Shown piece by piece: positions 43,770 through 51,763 of a stretch of DNA of 64,000 nt. Made by a program: the position numbers and the translations under genes. The notes under the pieces were generated by a model. It was not told the DNA's origin, searched no databases, and saw only the letters and a list, made by a program, of their open reading frames with translations. The stretch is taken from positions 3,900,001-3,964,000 of the forward strand of contig NZ_FNSW01000001.1 in NCBI RefSeq assembly GCF_900104695.1. Reading direction: 5' to 3'. The first letter of the stretch is position 1. Each line of letters opens with the position of its first letter. This DNA is from Paenibacillus sp. GP183. Lineage in GTDB: Bacteria; Bacillota; Bacilli; Paenibacillales; NBRC-103111.

Positions 43770-43842
43770 AACGGGAAACGATAGCTTAATTGTGGTTTGC
43801 TTTTGGTAGCTGCTTTTTTTTGCGAACGGGTAGTATAGATGA
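43768..43842 (+). repeat. interspersed core-hairpin-core module
   Basis: CTAACGGGAAACGATAGCTT, hairpin-like GGTTTGCTTTTGGTAGCTGC with eight T residues, then GCGAACGGGTAGTATAGATG. Confidence 0.7.
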
Positions 43843-43932
43843 TTTTTAACATTGTTGTTGGAAAAATTTAGAAGAGGTACAATAAAGTCAGAAAACAATA
43901 CCCAAAGATACATATGATCGGAGGAACAGTGA

Positions 43933-44691
43933 ATGAGTCTGCTTTCCATGAAAGACATCTATTTGCCAGTAACTGACCTTGAACGTTCGATCAAGTGGTT
44001 CAAAAACATATTCGACGTTCGGTTCGCATGGGTTGATGATAAGAAAGGAAAAATCAACTTTGCTAACGATACTTCGATCGTTTTGGTAGAGTCGAATCAG
44101 CTTAATGAGTATACGCATATCCCATTTAATTTAGAGTCTCAAAATATGGTTAAGTCACGTTCAATGTTAATCGAAAAAGAGGTAAGAACTAAGTCATCCA
44201 TTTCAGACGGTTTTCATTGTTTGGATTTTTTTGACCCCGACGGGAATAGACTTGGTCTTGTTGGTGCCGAGATCCCCAATAAATTAGATCAACACCAAAA
44301 AGTAGCTATATGTGCTACATTTTTGGCTGTAAGAAACATCGATAAGGCAATCGATTGGTATAGTGAAATATTTGGTCTTTCCTTTAGAAGTTGGTCGTTT
44401 AGAGGTGGAGCTGGTTACAACAGCCATACATATGAACATGATTTGACGATAAATTATGCGGCCTCCAATTTTCCTCATTGGGGAGGCATAACTCTGGTTG
44501 AAACCCCAAAAGTGAATCCATTAGTACATATTCCATATATTATACAAACATCGGACGCACTGGCCTTATATAATAAACTACAAATAAAAGACATTAACAT
44601 TGGCAAGCTTCAGCGTGATAACGGCACCAATTATTTTGAGTTTGTAGACATTGAAGGCAATCAAATAGGGATTAGCGATGAGCTAAATTAA
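43933..44691 (+). CDS. tandem VOC/glyoxalase-fold protein
   Basis: A 252-residue protein with two vicinal-oxygen-chelate domains. The first is LSMKDIYLPVTDLERSIKWF...FHCLDFFDPDGNRLGLVGAE. The second is ICATFLAVRNIDKAIDWYSE...TNYFEFVDIEGNQIGISDEL. Metal ligands in the family (His and Glu) are only partly obvious, so it may be a dioxygenase-like, glyoxalase-like or ligand-binding member. GGAGGAACAG precedes the ATG. It is a single-gene cassette between cores at 43828 and 44706. Confidence 0.82.
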   Translation: MSLLSMKDIYLPVTDLERSIKWFKNIFDVRFAWVDDKKGKINFANDTSIVLVESNQLNEYTHIPFNLESQNMVKSRSMLIEKEVRTKSSISDGFHCLDFFDPDGNRLGLVGAEIPNKLDQHQKVAICATFLAVRNIDKAIDWYSEIFGLSFRSWSFRGGAGYNSHTYEHDLTINYAASNFPHWGGITLVETPKVNPLVHIPYIIQTSDALALYNKLQIKDINIGKLQRDNGTNYFEFVDIEGNQIGISDELN

Positions 44692-44703
44692 ACGATTGTT
44701 ACT

Positions 44704-44755
44704 ACGCTAACGGAAACGATAGTACAATAAAGGCCGTCGCGGTGGCCAGCCTTTT
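44704..44755 (+). repeat. core plus hairpin
   Basis: CGCTAACGGAAACGATAGTA and CAATAA, then the hairpin AGGCCGTCGCGGTGGCC/AGCCTTTTAAAG. The second core is not recognisable. Confidence 0.65.
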
Positions 44756-45002
44756 AAAGCGCATTATGTTGGTTGTTTCAGTCGTCAAGTCATCAGGGTC
44801 AGGAAAAAATAGGTGTTATCCACCGCCGAATCGAGGATCATGAATGTCCGTAATGAACAACTCTATTCAAACTCCCTTTGATGGAGGTGACATCCGCCGT
44901 TTGAGCTAGGAATCATTTCGAAACATGATATAAAACAAAGTGTACATGATGAAGCAATTCATCAGAGAAATCGAAAAGAAATAGACTGACCGGTTTGAAA
45001 AA

Positions 45003-45047
45003 ATGACTCCGTAATCGTTTAACAACGATACAGAGTCTTTTCCTTTT
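45003..45047 (-). terminator. bidirectional terminator
   Basis: GACTC(C)GTAATCGTT pairs with AACGATACAGAGTC, flanked by A and T runs. It lies directly after the stop of the minus-strand gene. Confidence 0.7.
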
Positions 45048-45551
45048 TCAAAAAACGGTATACAAGGTATTATGTTGATTTCTTGAAAGTTCGCCATACC
45101 GGGATTGTTCCTTCCACGCGGTAGAGCCGGTAATCCGTATAGCGAATTGTTTAGCGTTTTGCAAATGAAATTCAGTATATTCCTGCCAGCGTATGATGTT
45201 TTCTACAAATTGTTTGTATGAAGTGGGGGCGGCATCCCTCATGACAAGTAAACCGGCGTTTACATTACGGTCTCTCTGTTCGCTGTTTTGTATGCAACCA
45301 ATCAGCGTTTCCACTATGGATGGCGCGCTTTCTCCGTTCAACAACCTTTGCGCGGAGCCGGTTGCCGTCACACGATGATAGGATGCCGGAACAAGATGCG
45401 AATGCATTTCCGCATTTCCTTTCAAATCTTTCATTTTGGGTATATGAAACAACTGTGTACTCATGGAACAAACCATCTGTTCGTCATATAGGCTGTGGTG
45501 TAACTCGGTTACAACAGATTGCCACATTTCATTTTGTCTCAACAAGAACAC
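45048..45551 (-). CDS. hypothetical protein (167 aa)
   Basis: A soluble protein of 167 residues with no signal peptide or membrane segment; predicted mixed helices (FLLRQNEMWQSVVTELHHSL, IVETLIGCIQNSEQRDRNVN, FVENIIRWQEYTEFHLQNAK). No domain is recognised. The start is uncertain (GTG at 45551 after AGGAAG), and the frame may continue a truncated longer gene. It is placed between a core repeat and the c-di-GMP riboswitch region and followed by a terminator, so it is an independent unit. Confidence 0.5.
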   Translation of the reverse strand: MFLLRQNEMWQSVVTELHHSLYDEQMVCSMSTQLFHIPKMKDLKGNAEMHSHLVPASYHRVTATGSAQRLLNGESAPSIVETLIGCIQNSEQRDRNVNAGLLVMRDAAPTSYKQFVENIIRWQEYTEFHLQNAKQFAIRITGSTAWKEQSRYGELSRNQHNTLYTVF

Positions 45552-45807
45552 CTTCCTGAACCATTTTGGGTAAATCGCCTACGTTATAATATGCAGGGTA
45601 TTCCTGTTTGCATCTGATTGTTGATCTTTCATCAATATGTAGGCCAGATTCGCCTCTGTGGTCTGTATATCGCAACTAGTCTTTTAGGGGTGTTTTATAC
45701 ATTATTCGTAGGTATTTTGGTTTATATTTACAATAAATAGTATTTATTGCTTGGATTTTGTGATACCTTATATTTCAATAAGAAGTGTATTGTCGAAAAA
45801 CAGAATA

Positions 45808-45890
45808 TTGGCAAACTTATGGAAACATAATGTACGCAAAGCTAAGTGCCTAAAGGATTTAAGTCCTATGGTTGACTAGTTGCTGATAGG
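45808..45890 (+). promoter_or_regulatory. cyclic di-GMP-I (GEMM) riboswitch
   Basis: ACGCAAAGCTAAGTGCCTAA and AGGATTTAAGTCCTATGGTT reproduce the conserved GEMM-I core (ACGCAAAGC, GCCUAAA, a hairpin, then AUGG-UUGAC-AGUUGC). The P1 stem pairs TATTGGCAAACT with AGTTGCTGATA. Ligand contacts are inferred from the family. It heads the leader of the secreted GH5 gene. Confidence 0.85.
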
Positions 45891-45893
45891 GGG

Positions 45894-45922
45894 AAGCCAT
45901 CCTAATCGTGATTGCTTTTTTT
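45894..45922 (+). terminator. riboswitch-controlled terminator
   Basis: AGCCATC/GATTGCT hairpin with seven T residues, five bases after the riboswitch P1 stem, giving an on/off transcriptional platform. Confidence 0.7.
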
Positions 45923-46006
45923 GTGCGTTTATTTGTCGAAACTGGCAGTGAAGGAGTTTGTTAAAACATACAAACTATCAGCTGAATTCCAAAAAGGAGA
46001 GGAAAA

Positions 46007-46177
46007 ATGATTCATCCAACAGCACTGGTACACCAAAATGTAGTTATCGGTGATGGGGTTCACATTGGACAGTTTTCTATTGGCAGGAAATTATTCCTGT
46101 CCTGCATGGATGGCAAAGGACGTGCCAAAGACAAGAAAGTAATTATGCGAAATGCTCAAATATTAAAGGAGAGATAA
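46007..46177 (+). pseudogene. hexapeptide-repeat acyltransferase N-terminal fragment / leader ORF
   Basis: MIHPTALVHQNVVIGDGVHI, then GQFSIG, is the start of a left-handed beta-helix (LbH) acyltransferase, but after 26 residues it changes to an unrelated basic tail and stops at 56 residues. AAAAGGAGAGG precedes the ATG, and the stop lies four bases before the GH5 start, so it may now serve as a coupled leader peptide. Confidence 0.5.
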
Positions 46178-46181
46178 TGAT

Positions 46182-48476
46182 ATGTTTTCTTTTAAAAAAC
46201 GAAAGAATCCCTTTTCTAAAAGATTGGCAGCATTCGGCTTAATTGCGGTCCTTCTTATTAGCTTAGTGCCTATTTTTTCTTCAACTGCTTCTGGGGCAAC
46301 TACAGCCTGGGCACCGAACACAGCTTATGCAGTAAACGATTTAGTTACGTATAGCGGAAGTACTTATTCCTGTATTCAAGCTCATACTTCACAAGTAGGC
46401 TGGGAGCCTCCTAATGTTCCGGCTTTATGGTCGTTACAAACTGGCTCACCAACACCGACACCAACAGCAACACCAACAGCAACACCAACAGCAACACCAA
46501 CAGCAACACCAACACCAACACCAACACCGAGAGGAGCGGCAATTCCCGGGAAAATTGAAGCCGAAAGCTACAGCGCGATGAGCGGCATACAAACGGAAAC
46601 GACAACCGATACAGGCGGTGGTCTTGACGTGGGCTGGACCGATACCGGGGATTGGATGGATTACAGTGTCAATGTGCAAAGCGCGGGCACGTATACCGTT
46701 GAATTCCGAGTAGCGAGCACCTCTGCAACAAGCCAACTCCAATTGAAGGATAGTGCTGGCACCATTTTAACCACGGTCAACGTACCGAATACGGGCGGGT
46801 GGCAGACATGGACAACAGTAAATACCAATGTAAGTTTAACGGCTGGCAGTCAAACGTTAAGGGTTTATGTGTCTGCCGGAGGATTTAACCTGAATTGGTT
46901 GAACTTTACCACTAGTTCTACACCAACACCAACACCAAGCACAATTGATTTCTTAAAAACCAACGGCAAAGTAATTAAAAATAACTCTGGTTCCGGAGCT
47001 ACTATTAATCTTCATGGAACCAATTTGGGCGGTTGGATGCTGCAAGAAGGCTGGATGTCTCCTATGAACACGCCAGATCAGTATACTTTGACTCAAACGT
47101 TGTGGAATCGTTTTGGTACAGATACGAATCAAAGCTTGCAAAACGGATATCATGATACATGGATTCAGGCAAGTGATCTAGACAATATCAAGAACATGGG
47201 ATTAAATCTTGTACGCGTACCTATGTACTGGGAAGATTTTATGAACCCAGACGGCAGTATGAAACCTGATTCTATCTCCTATAGAACACTTGATTGGTTG
47301 GTTACTCAAAGCGCCCAAAGAAAGATTTATGTCATGTTAGATTTTCATGGTGTACAGGGTGGAGATTGTCCATGGCAATCCTGCGGGATCTCAAATTCGA
47401 ATCAATTATGGGTGAATTCAACCTATCAGGACAGAACCGTACAAATCTGGGAGCGACTCGCTGCTCACTACAACGGGAATCCTACCATAGCGGGTTACGA
47501 TTTGTTGAATGAGCCGCTGCTAACTTCAGGGGGAGGAGAAAGCACAGCACAGGTAAAACAAAAATATGATTACTATAACAGGCTTTATAATGCTGTTCGT
47601 GCCAAAGATGCTAACCATATCATTATCGTCGCAGCATTTTTTGACTGGGAGCAAGCCTTAGCACCATCGACATATGGTTGGACGAATGTAGTCTATCAAA
47701 CGCATAACTATAACATGTCTAATTACAACGACTGGAATACGACGAATTCTATGATGGACTCATGGCTAACCAAAATGGCTCAATATCAAGCAAATTGGAA
47801 CGTTCCGGTTTATGCGGGTGAATATTCTTTTGGGCAGAATGACTTGTGGGAAAAATGGTTGACTGGATTAAATGCATTAAATGCTTCATGGTCAAATTGG
47901 TCTTATAAAGTAACGGGCTCAGGGAATTGGGGTTTCTATACGAATAACTCAAATCCCGTTCCAGATATATATAATGATAGTGCTGCTACGATTGCGTCCA
48001 AATGGAGCAAGTTTAATACGGCGAATTTTCAAGAGAACACAGCATTGAAAAATCTAGTCCAAACCTATGCAGCTATTCCAGTAACCTCCAGTATCAAAGC
48101 ACTGGCGAATAATAACTATGTATGTGCGGATAACGCAGGACTTGATCCATTGATTGCAAACCGGACAACTGTTGGTGATTGGGAACGATTTAAGGTGATT
48201 AATAATCCGGACGGCACAGTATCGTTCTTGTCCATTGCGAATAATAAGTATATTACAGTCGACGTAAATAATAGCGGTAAACTCGTCGCAAGAGCAAAAG
48301 GTGTTCTAGGATGGGAAAAATTTATAAAAATCGATCGTGGCAGCGGAAAAGTGGCTTTTCAGGCCGTGGCGAACAATAAATATTTAAGTGCTGATCTGAA
48401 CCAAGCATCTGTTTTATTTGCGAATAGGGATACTGTAGGTGGTTGGGAAGAGTTTACCATCACCGCTGCTCCATAA
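46182..48476 (+). CDS. secreted multi-domain GH5 glycoside hydrolase (CBM5/12-CBM6-GH5-fascin-like)
   Basis: A 764-residue extracellular enzyme. Layout: signal peptide (1-39, ending TASGA); CBM5/12 chitin/cellulose-binding domain (WAPNTAYAVNDLVTYSGSTY...VGWEPPNVPALWSL, 40-86); Thr-Pro linker; CBM6 (EAESYSAMSGIQTETT...GGFNLNWLNF, about 120-243); GH5 domain (about 255-630); C-terminal fascin-like beta-trefoil (IKALANNNYVCADNAGLDPL and repeats). The GH5 acid/base is Glu444 in LLNEPL and the nucleophile Glu547 in YAGEYSFG. The GTNLGGWMLQEGWMSP start of the GH5 domain resembles exo-beta-1,3-glucanase-like GH5 enzymes, so beta-1,3-glucan is as likely a substrate as cellulose. The upstream c-di-GMP riboswitch suggests control by lifestyle signals. 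Confidence 0.9.
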   Translation: MFSFKKRKNPFSKRLAAFGLIAVLLISLVPIFSSTASGATTAWAPNTAYAVNDLVTYSGSTYSCIQAHTSQVGWEPPNVPALWSLQTGSPTPTPTATPTATPTATPTATPTPTPTPRGAAIPGKIEAESYSAMSGIQTETTTDTGGGLDVGWTDTGDWMDYSVNVQSAGTYTVEFRVASTSATSQLQLKDSAGTILTTVNVPNTGGWQTWTTVNTNVSLTAGSQTLRVYVSAGGFNLNWLNFTTSSTPTPTPSTIDFLKTNGKVIKNNSGSGATINLHGTNLGGWMLQEGWMSPMNTPDQYTLTQTLWNRFGTDTNQSLQNGYHDTWIQASDLDNIKNMGLNLVRVPMYWEDFMNPDGSMKPDSISYRTLDWLVTQSAQRKIYVMLDFHGVQGGDCPWQSCGISNSNQLWVNSTYQDRTVQIWERLAAHYNGNPTIAGYDLLNEPLLTSGGGESTAQVKQKYDYYNRLYNAVRAKDANHIIIVAAFFDWEQALAPSTYGWTNVVYQTHNYNMSNYNDWNTTNSMMDSWLTKMAQYQANWNVPVYAGEYSFGQNDLWEKWLTGLNALNASWSNWSYKVTGSGNWGFYTNNSNPVPDIYNDSAATIASKWSKFNTANFQENTALKNLVQTYAAIPVTSSIKALANNNYVCADNAGLDPLIANRTTVGDWERFKVINNPDGTVSFLSIANNKYITVDVNNSGKLVARAKGVLGWEKFIKIDRGSGKVAFQAVANNKYLSADLNQASVLFANRDTVGGWEEFTITAAP

Positions 48477-48503
48477 AGAATACCAATCGATATTTTTATT
48501 TGA

Positions 48504-48541
48504 AAAGGCAGGTGAATAGATCATTCGGCCTGCCTTTTAAT
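48504..48541 (+). terminator. rho-independent terminator of the GH5 gene
   Basis: AAAAGGCAGG/CCTGCCTTTT hairpin around a TGAATAGATCATTCGG loop, then TTTAATTTAA. Confidence 0.85.
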
Positions 48542-48865
48542 TTAATTTTAAGAATTTACAATTTATCCTAGCATCCTATTATTCTTATCTTCTTTAATTA
48601 GTCCATTAAACATAAGGTTATTCAACTATCCTTTCGGTTTTATTATTGAATATATTAAGAATATATTAAGCTTATAAAAAATATAAAAGCATACATGATA
48701 CTCCTGAAACGAATGCGGCGCTTAAAAAAAGGCTGCTCAATCCAGGATAACAGGGCTTTTAGTTCTATCAATTTTGCAAAGGAGGCAGCTCGTTCCAAAT
48801 TAAAAAAACATTATTTTAATAAATGAAAAAAAAGCTTTTATTAAAAATTAAAGGAGTGTTATGAA
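48542..48865. other. intergenic upstream of chitinase
   Basis: A+T-rich; holds AAAAGGCTGCTCAATC and GCAAAGGAGGCAGCTC blocks without a clear hairpin. I see no second riboswitch. TTAAAGGAGTG before 48866 is the chitinase ribosome binding site. Confidence 0.5.
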
Positions 48866-50851
48866 ATGTTTTTTATAAAACGAAAGAATCCCTTTTCTAA
48901 AAGAATAGTAGCCATCGGCTTAATTGCGGTCTTTCTTATTAGCTTAATGCCTATTTTTTCTTCAAATGTTTCTGGGGCTACAACAGCCTGGGCACCCAAC
49001 ACATCTTATGCAGTGAACGATTTAGTTACGTATGGCGGGAGCACTTATAAATGTATTCAAGCGCATACTTCGCAAGTAGGCTGGGAGCCGCCTAATGTTC
49101 CGGCTTTGTGGTCGTTACAAGCTGGCTCACCAACACCAACACCAGCACCCACAACAACACCTACAGCAACACCTACAGCAACACCTACAGCAACACCAAC
49201 ACCAACACCAACACCAACACCAACACCAACACCAAGCTCGACTCCAGCCTGGGCACCCAACATATCTTATGCAGTAAATGTTTTAGTTACTTATGGCGGG
49301 AGTACTTATAAATGTATTCAAGCTCATACTTCGCAAGTAGGCTGGGAGCCGCCAAATGTTCCGGCTTTGTGGTCCTTGCAAGCTGGCTCACCAACACCAG
49401 CACCGACTACAACACCTACACCAGCACCCACAACTACACCTGTACCAACAGCAACACCTGCACCAACAGCAACACCTACACCAACAGCAACAGCAACACC
49501 AACAGCAACACCAACAGCAACACCAACAGCAACACCAACACCAACACCAACAGCAACACCTACACCAGCACCGACTACAACACCTGCACCTAAACCAGCA
49601 CCAACACCTACACCTCCAGCAGGAGCTTACAAGATTGTCGGTTACTATCCTGAGTGGGCAGTTTACGGTAGAGCCTATTCGGTTCCAATGATTAACGCTT
49701 CCAAAGTAACACACATCAATTATGCTTTTGCAGATATTTGTTGGAATGGCAGTCATGGAAACTCAGATCCTTCTGGTCCGAATCCACAAACTTGGACTTG
49801 TCAAGATGAAAATGGAGTGATTGCTTCCGCTCCAAACGGTACAATCGTACAAGGCGACCCTTGGGCTGCTACAGGAAAATCCTACCCAGGCGATACTTGG
49901 AATCAACCGATTAAAGGAAGCTACAATCAACTGATTAAATTGAAAGCAGCTAATCCGGGTCTAAAAACGATTATTTCCGTCGGCGGATGGTCATGGTCAA
50001 ACCGCTTTTCCGATGTCGCAGCTGATCCAGCGACTCGCGCAAACTTTGCGAATTCCGCAGTCAGCTTCTTAAGAAAATATTCATTCGATGGCATCGATTT
50101 AGATTGGGAATACCCTGTTGGCGGCGGACTTTCTGGCAATAGCGTCCGTGCAGCGGATAAACACAACTATACCTTGTTGTTACAAGATATTCGATCTGCT
50201 TTGAATATCGCAGGTGCTGCAGACGGGAAGTATTATTTATTAAGCATTGCCTCTGGAGCAAGTCCAACTTACATTCAAAATACTGAATTAAGCGCTATAG
50301 CTAGTATCGTAGATTGGATCAACATTATGACCTATGATTTCCATGGTGGATTTGACCCGATTAGCGGTAACAATGCAGCATTAACGTTTGATCCAGCTGA
50401 TCCCTCACCAAATAAATATTCATACTATGATGATGCGGCGATTACAAACTACCTTAACGCAGGAGTGCCTGCCAAAAAACTAGTCATGGGTGAACCCTTT
50501 TATGGACGCGGTTGGTCAGGCTGTACCAACGTGAACAATGGTTTATATCAATCATGTTCTGGTGCGGCAACAGTGGGTACATGGGATAAAGGCGTATTTG
50601 ATTTCAATGACTTAGAGAACAATTATATCAACAAAAATGGCTATACTCGTTACTGGAATAGCGCCGCACAAGTCCCTTATTTATACAATCCTAATGGTGG
50701 AACCTTCATAAGCTATGATGATGCGCAATCCATAGGTTTAAAAAATAACTATATTAAATCCAAAGGATTAGCTGGCGTAATGTTCTGGGAATTAACTTCC
50801 GATCGCAACAATACATTACTTAATCAAATCAATGCGGATTTACCTCATTAA
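48866..50851 (+). CDS. secreted GH18 chitinase with two CBM5/12 domains
   Basis: A 661-residue extracellular chitinase. Layout: signal peptide (1-35, nearly identical to that of the GH5 enzyme); CBM5/12 at about 37-82; Thr-Pro linker; a second, nearly identical CBM5/12 at about 127-172; a long Thr/Pro/Ala linker; GH18 TIM barrel from about residue 258. The barrel has SVGGWSWSNRFSDVAADPAT and the catalytic FDGIDLDWEYP with Glu415 as proton donor, plus MTYDFHGGFD and the chitinase insertion domain. It cleaves chitin to chito-oligosaccharides. The position after the riboswitch-controlled GH5 gene suggests a shared regulon, although a terminator separates them. Linker DNA is a tract of ACACC/AACAGC-like triplets prone to length change. 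Confidence 0.93.
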   Translation: MFFIKRKNPFSKRIVAIGLIAVFLISLMPIFSSNVSGATTAWAPNTSYAVNDLVTYGGSTYKCIQAHTSQVGWEPPNVPALWSLQAGSPTPTPAPTTTPTATPTATPTATPTPTPTPTPTPTPSSTPAWAPNISYAVNVLVTYGGSTYKCIQAHTSQVGWEPPNVPALWSLQAGSPTPAPTTTPTPAPTTTPVPTATPAPTATPTPTATATPTATPTATPTATPTPTPTATPTPAPTTTPAPKPAPTPTPPAGAYKIVGYYPEWAVYGRAYSVPMINASKVTHINYAFADICWNGSHGNSDPSGPNPQTWTCQDENGVIASAPNGTIVQGDPWAATGKSYPGDTWNQPIKGSYNQLIKLKAANPGLKTIISVGGWSWSNRFSDVAADPATRANFANSAVSFLRKYSFDGIDLDWEYPVGGGLSGNSVRAADKHNYTLLLQDIRSALNIAGAADGKYYLLSIASGASPTYIQNTELSAIASIVDWINIMTYDFHGGFDPISGNNAALTFDPADPSPNKYSYYDDAAITNYLNAGVPAKKLVMGEPFYGRGWSGCTNVNNGLYQSCSGAATVGTWDKGVFDFNDLENNYINKNGYTRYWNSAAQVPYLYNPNGGTFISYDDAQSIGLKNNYIKSKGLAGVMFWELTSDRNNTLLNQINADLPH

Positions 50852-50913
50852 TAGGATTCAAAGAATAGATAAACTGAATGGATCCAATAGAATAGACTGA
50901 ATGCATCCCAAAG

Positions 50914-50953
50914 GGGCTGTCCTAAAAGCCATGAAAGTGGCTGAAGGATAGTC
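50914..50953 (+). terminator. terminator of the chitinase gene
   Basis: GGCTGTCCTAAAAGCCA pairs imperfectly with TGGCTGAAGGATAGTC, followed by TTTTATTTTG. Confidence 0.65.
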
Positions 50954-50997
50954 TTTTATTTTGTAGGAGGACAAGAACATTGACCTATTGAGATCCG

Positions 50998-51165
50998 CGC
51001 CCAGTTTCCGTTGACGTGACCCCAGACAATAGACGCGTTTATGTGGCAATTCAAGCCAGCAACGTAGTTTCAGTGATTGACGCAGCAAGTCAGACGGTGA
51101 TGGCTGTCCTCCCTGGAGGAAGTGCACAGAGATCTGTTAAGATTACGCCAATCTTGCTATTTTAA
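50998..51165 (+). pseudogene. YVTN beta-propeller protein, internal remnant
   Basis: PVSVDVTPDNRRVYVAIQAS, then NVVSVIDAASQTVMAVLPGG, is a single YVTN blade, then out-of-family sequence to a stop. It is preceded by the GGAGGACAAGAACAT repeat at 50966. It is a scrap of a gene like that at 20496-21923. Confidence 0.6.
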
Positions 51166-51363
51166 TTTGAGCATCTTCCAGCACTGACGCTCATAAGTGG
51201 ATGTTACTTGCTCGTTAAAATTCCGGGGCAAATACTGAGACGAAACTCAGACAACCGAGTCCAATCCTCATTTTAGACCTTGAAAAATGGAGCTGGCGAT
51301 AGATATATTAAATTCTATCTCTGCTCCTTTTTTATTCAACGATTGCAATTCAATTTGCCAAAT

Positions 51364-51510
51364 GGATATTCTTTCGTATGGTTTTACGAGGGTAATGAAT
51401 ATAAATAGGCTGAAATCGAAACCTCTGTTGGGGAATTTGAAACCATAGAGGAAGCACTCAATTATTTTCGTGCGGACAAGTTGGTGAAACACAACGGGTG
51501 TAAGACGTGA
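51364..51510 (+). pseudogene. decayed gene fragment with in-frame stop
   Basis: GYSFVWFYEGNEYK, a TAG stop, then AEIETSVGEFETIEEALNYF. The two parts clearly belong together, so a nonsense mutation has broken it. The family is not recognised. Confidence 0.45.
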
Positions 51511-51517
51511 CCAGTCC

Positions 51518-51673
51518 AATCATTGGTTCGCAGTAAAAAAAGATTACCAAGGCTTAGGTCTTGGAAAGGCTTTAGTAGCGGAGTGCTTGAATAGATTACT
51601 GTACCTTGAGGGAAAAAAATGTGTGTTCCTGCACACGCAGACATGGAGCTACATGACGCTATTCCAATCTTAA
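51518..51673 (+). pseudogene. GNAT acetyltransferase, C-terminal remnant
   Basis: WFAVKKDYQGLGLGKALVAE, then CLNRLLYLEGKKCVFLHTQT. This is the acetyl-CoA-binding loop (Q/R-x-x-G-x-G/A) and following helix of a GNAT. No start and no N-terminal half. Confidence 0.7.
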
Positions 51674-51763
51674 AAAAGTAATTGTGTTCACTTTAATATG
51701 CAAATAATGGTGTACGGATACTCGGCACGAATGCTATTATTTTATGAAATGAGAGGTGAGAGT

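Noticed and set aside
46411-46742. Long minus-strand frames opposite the GH5 and GH18 linkers
   Set aside because: Low-complexity Cys/Trp or Val/Gly strings are the complement of ACACCAACA repeats; there is no ribosome binding site or domain.
49090-49640. Dense direct repeats in the chitinase gene that could look like a CRISPR array or minisatellite
   Set aside because: They are the coding sequence of Thr-Pro linkers in one long open frame. Repeat units are 6-12 bases and there are no spacers.
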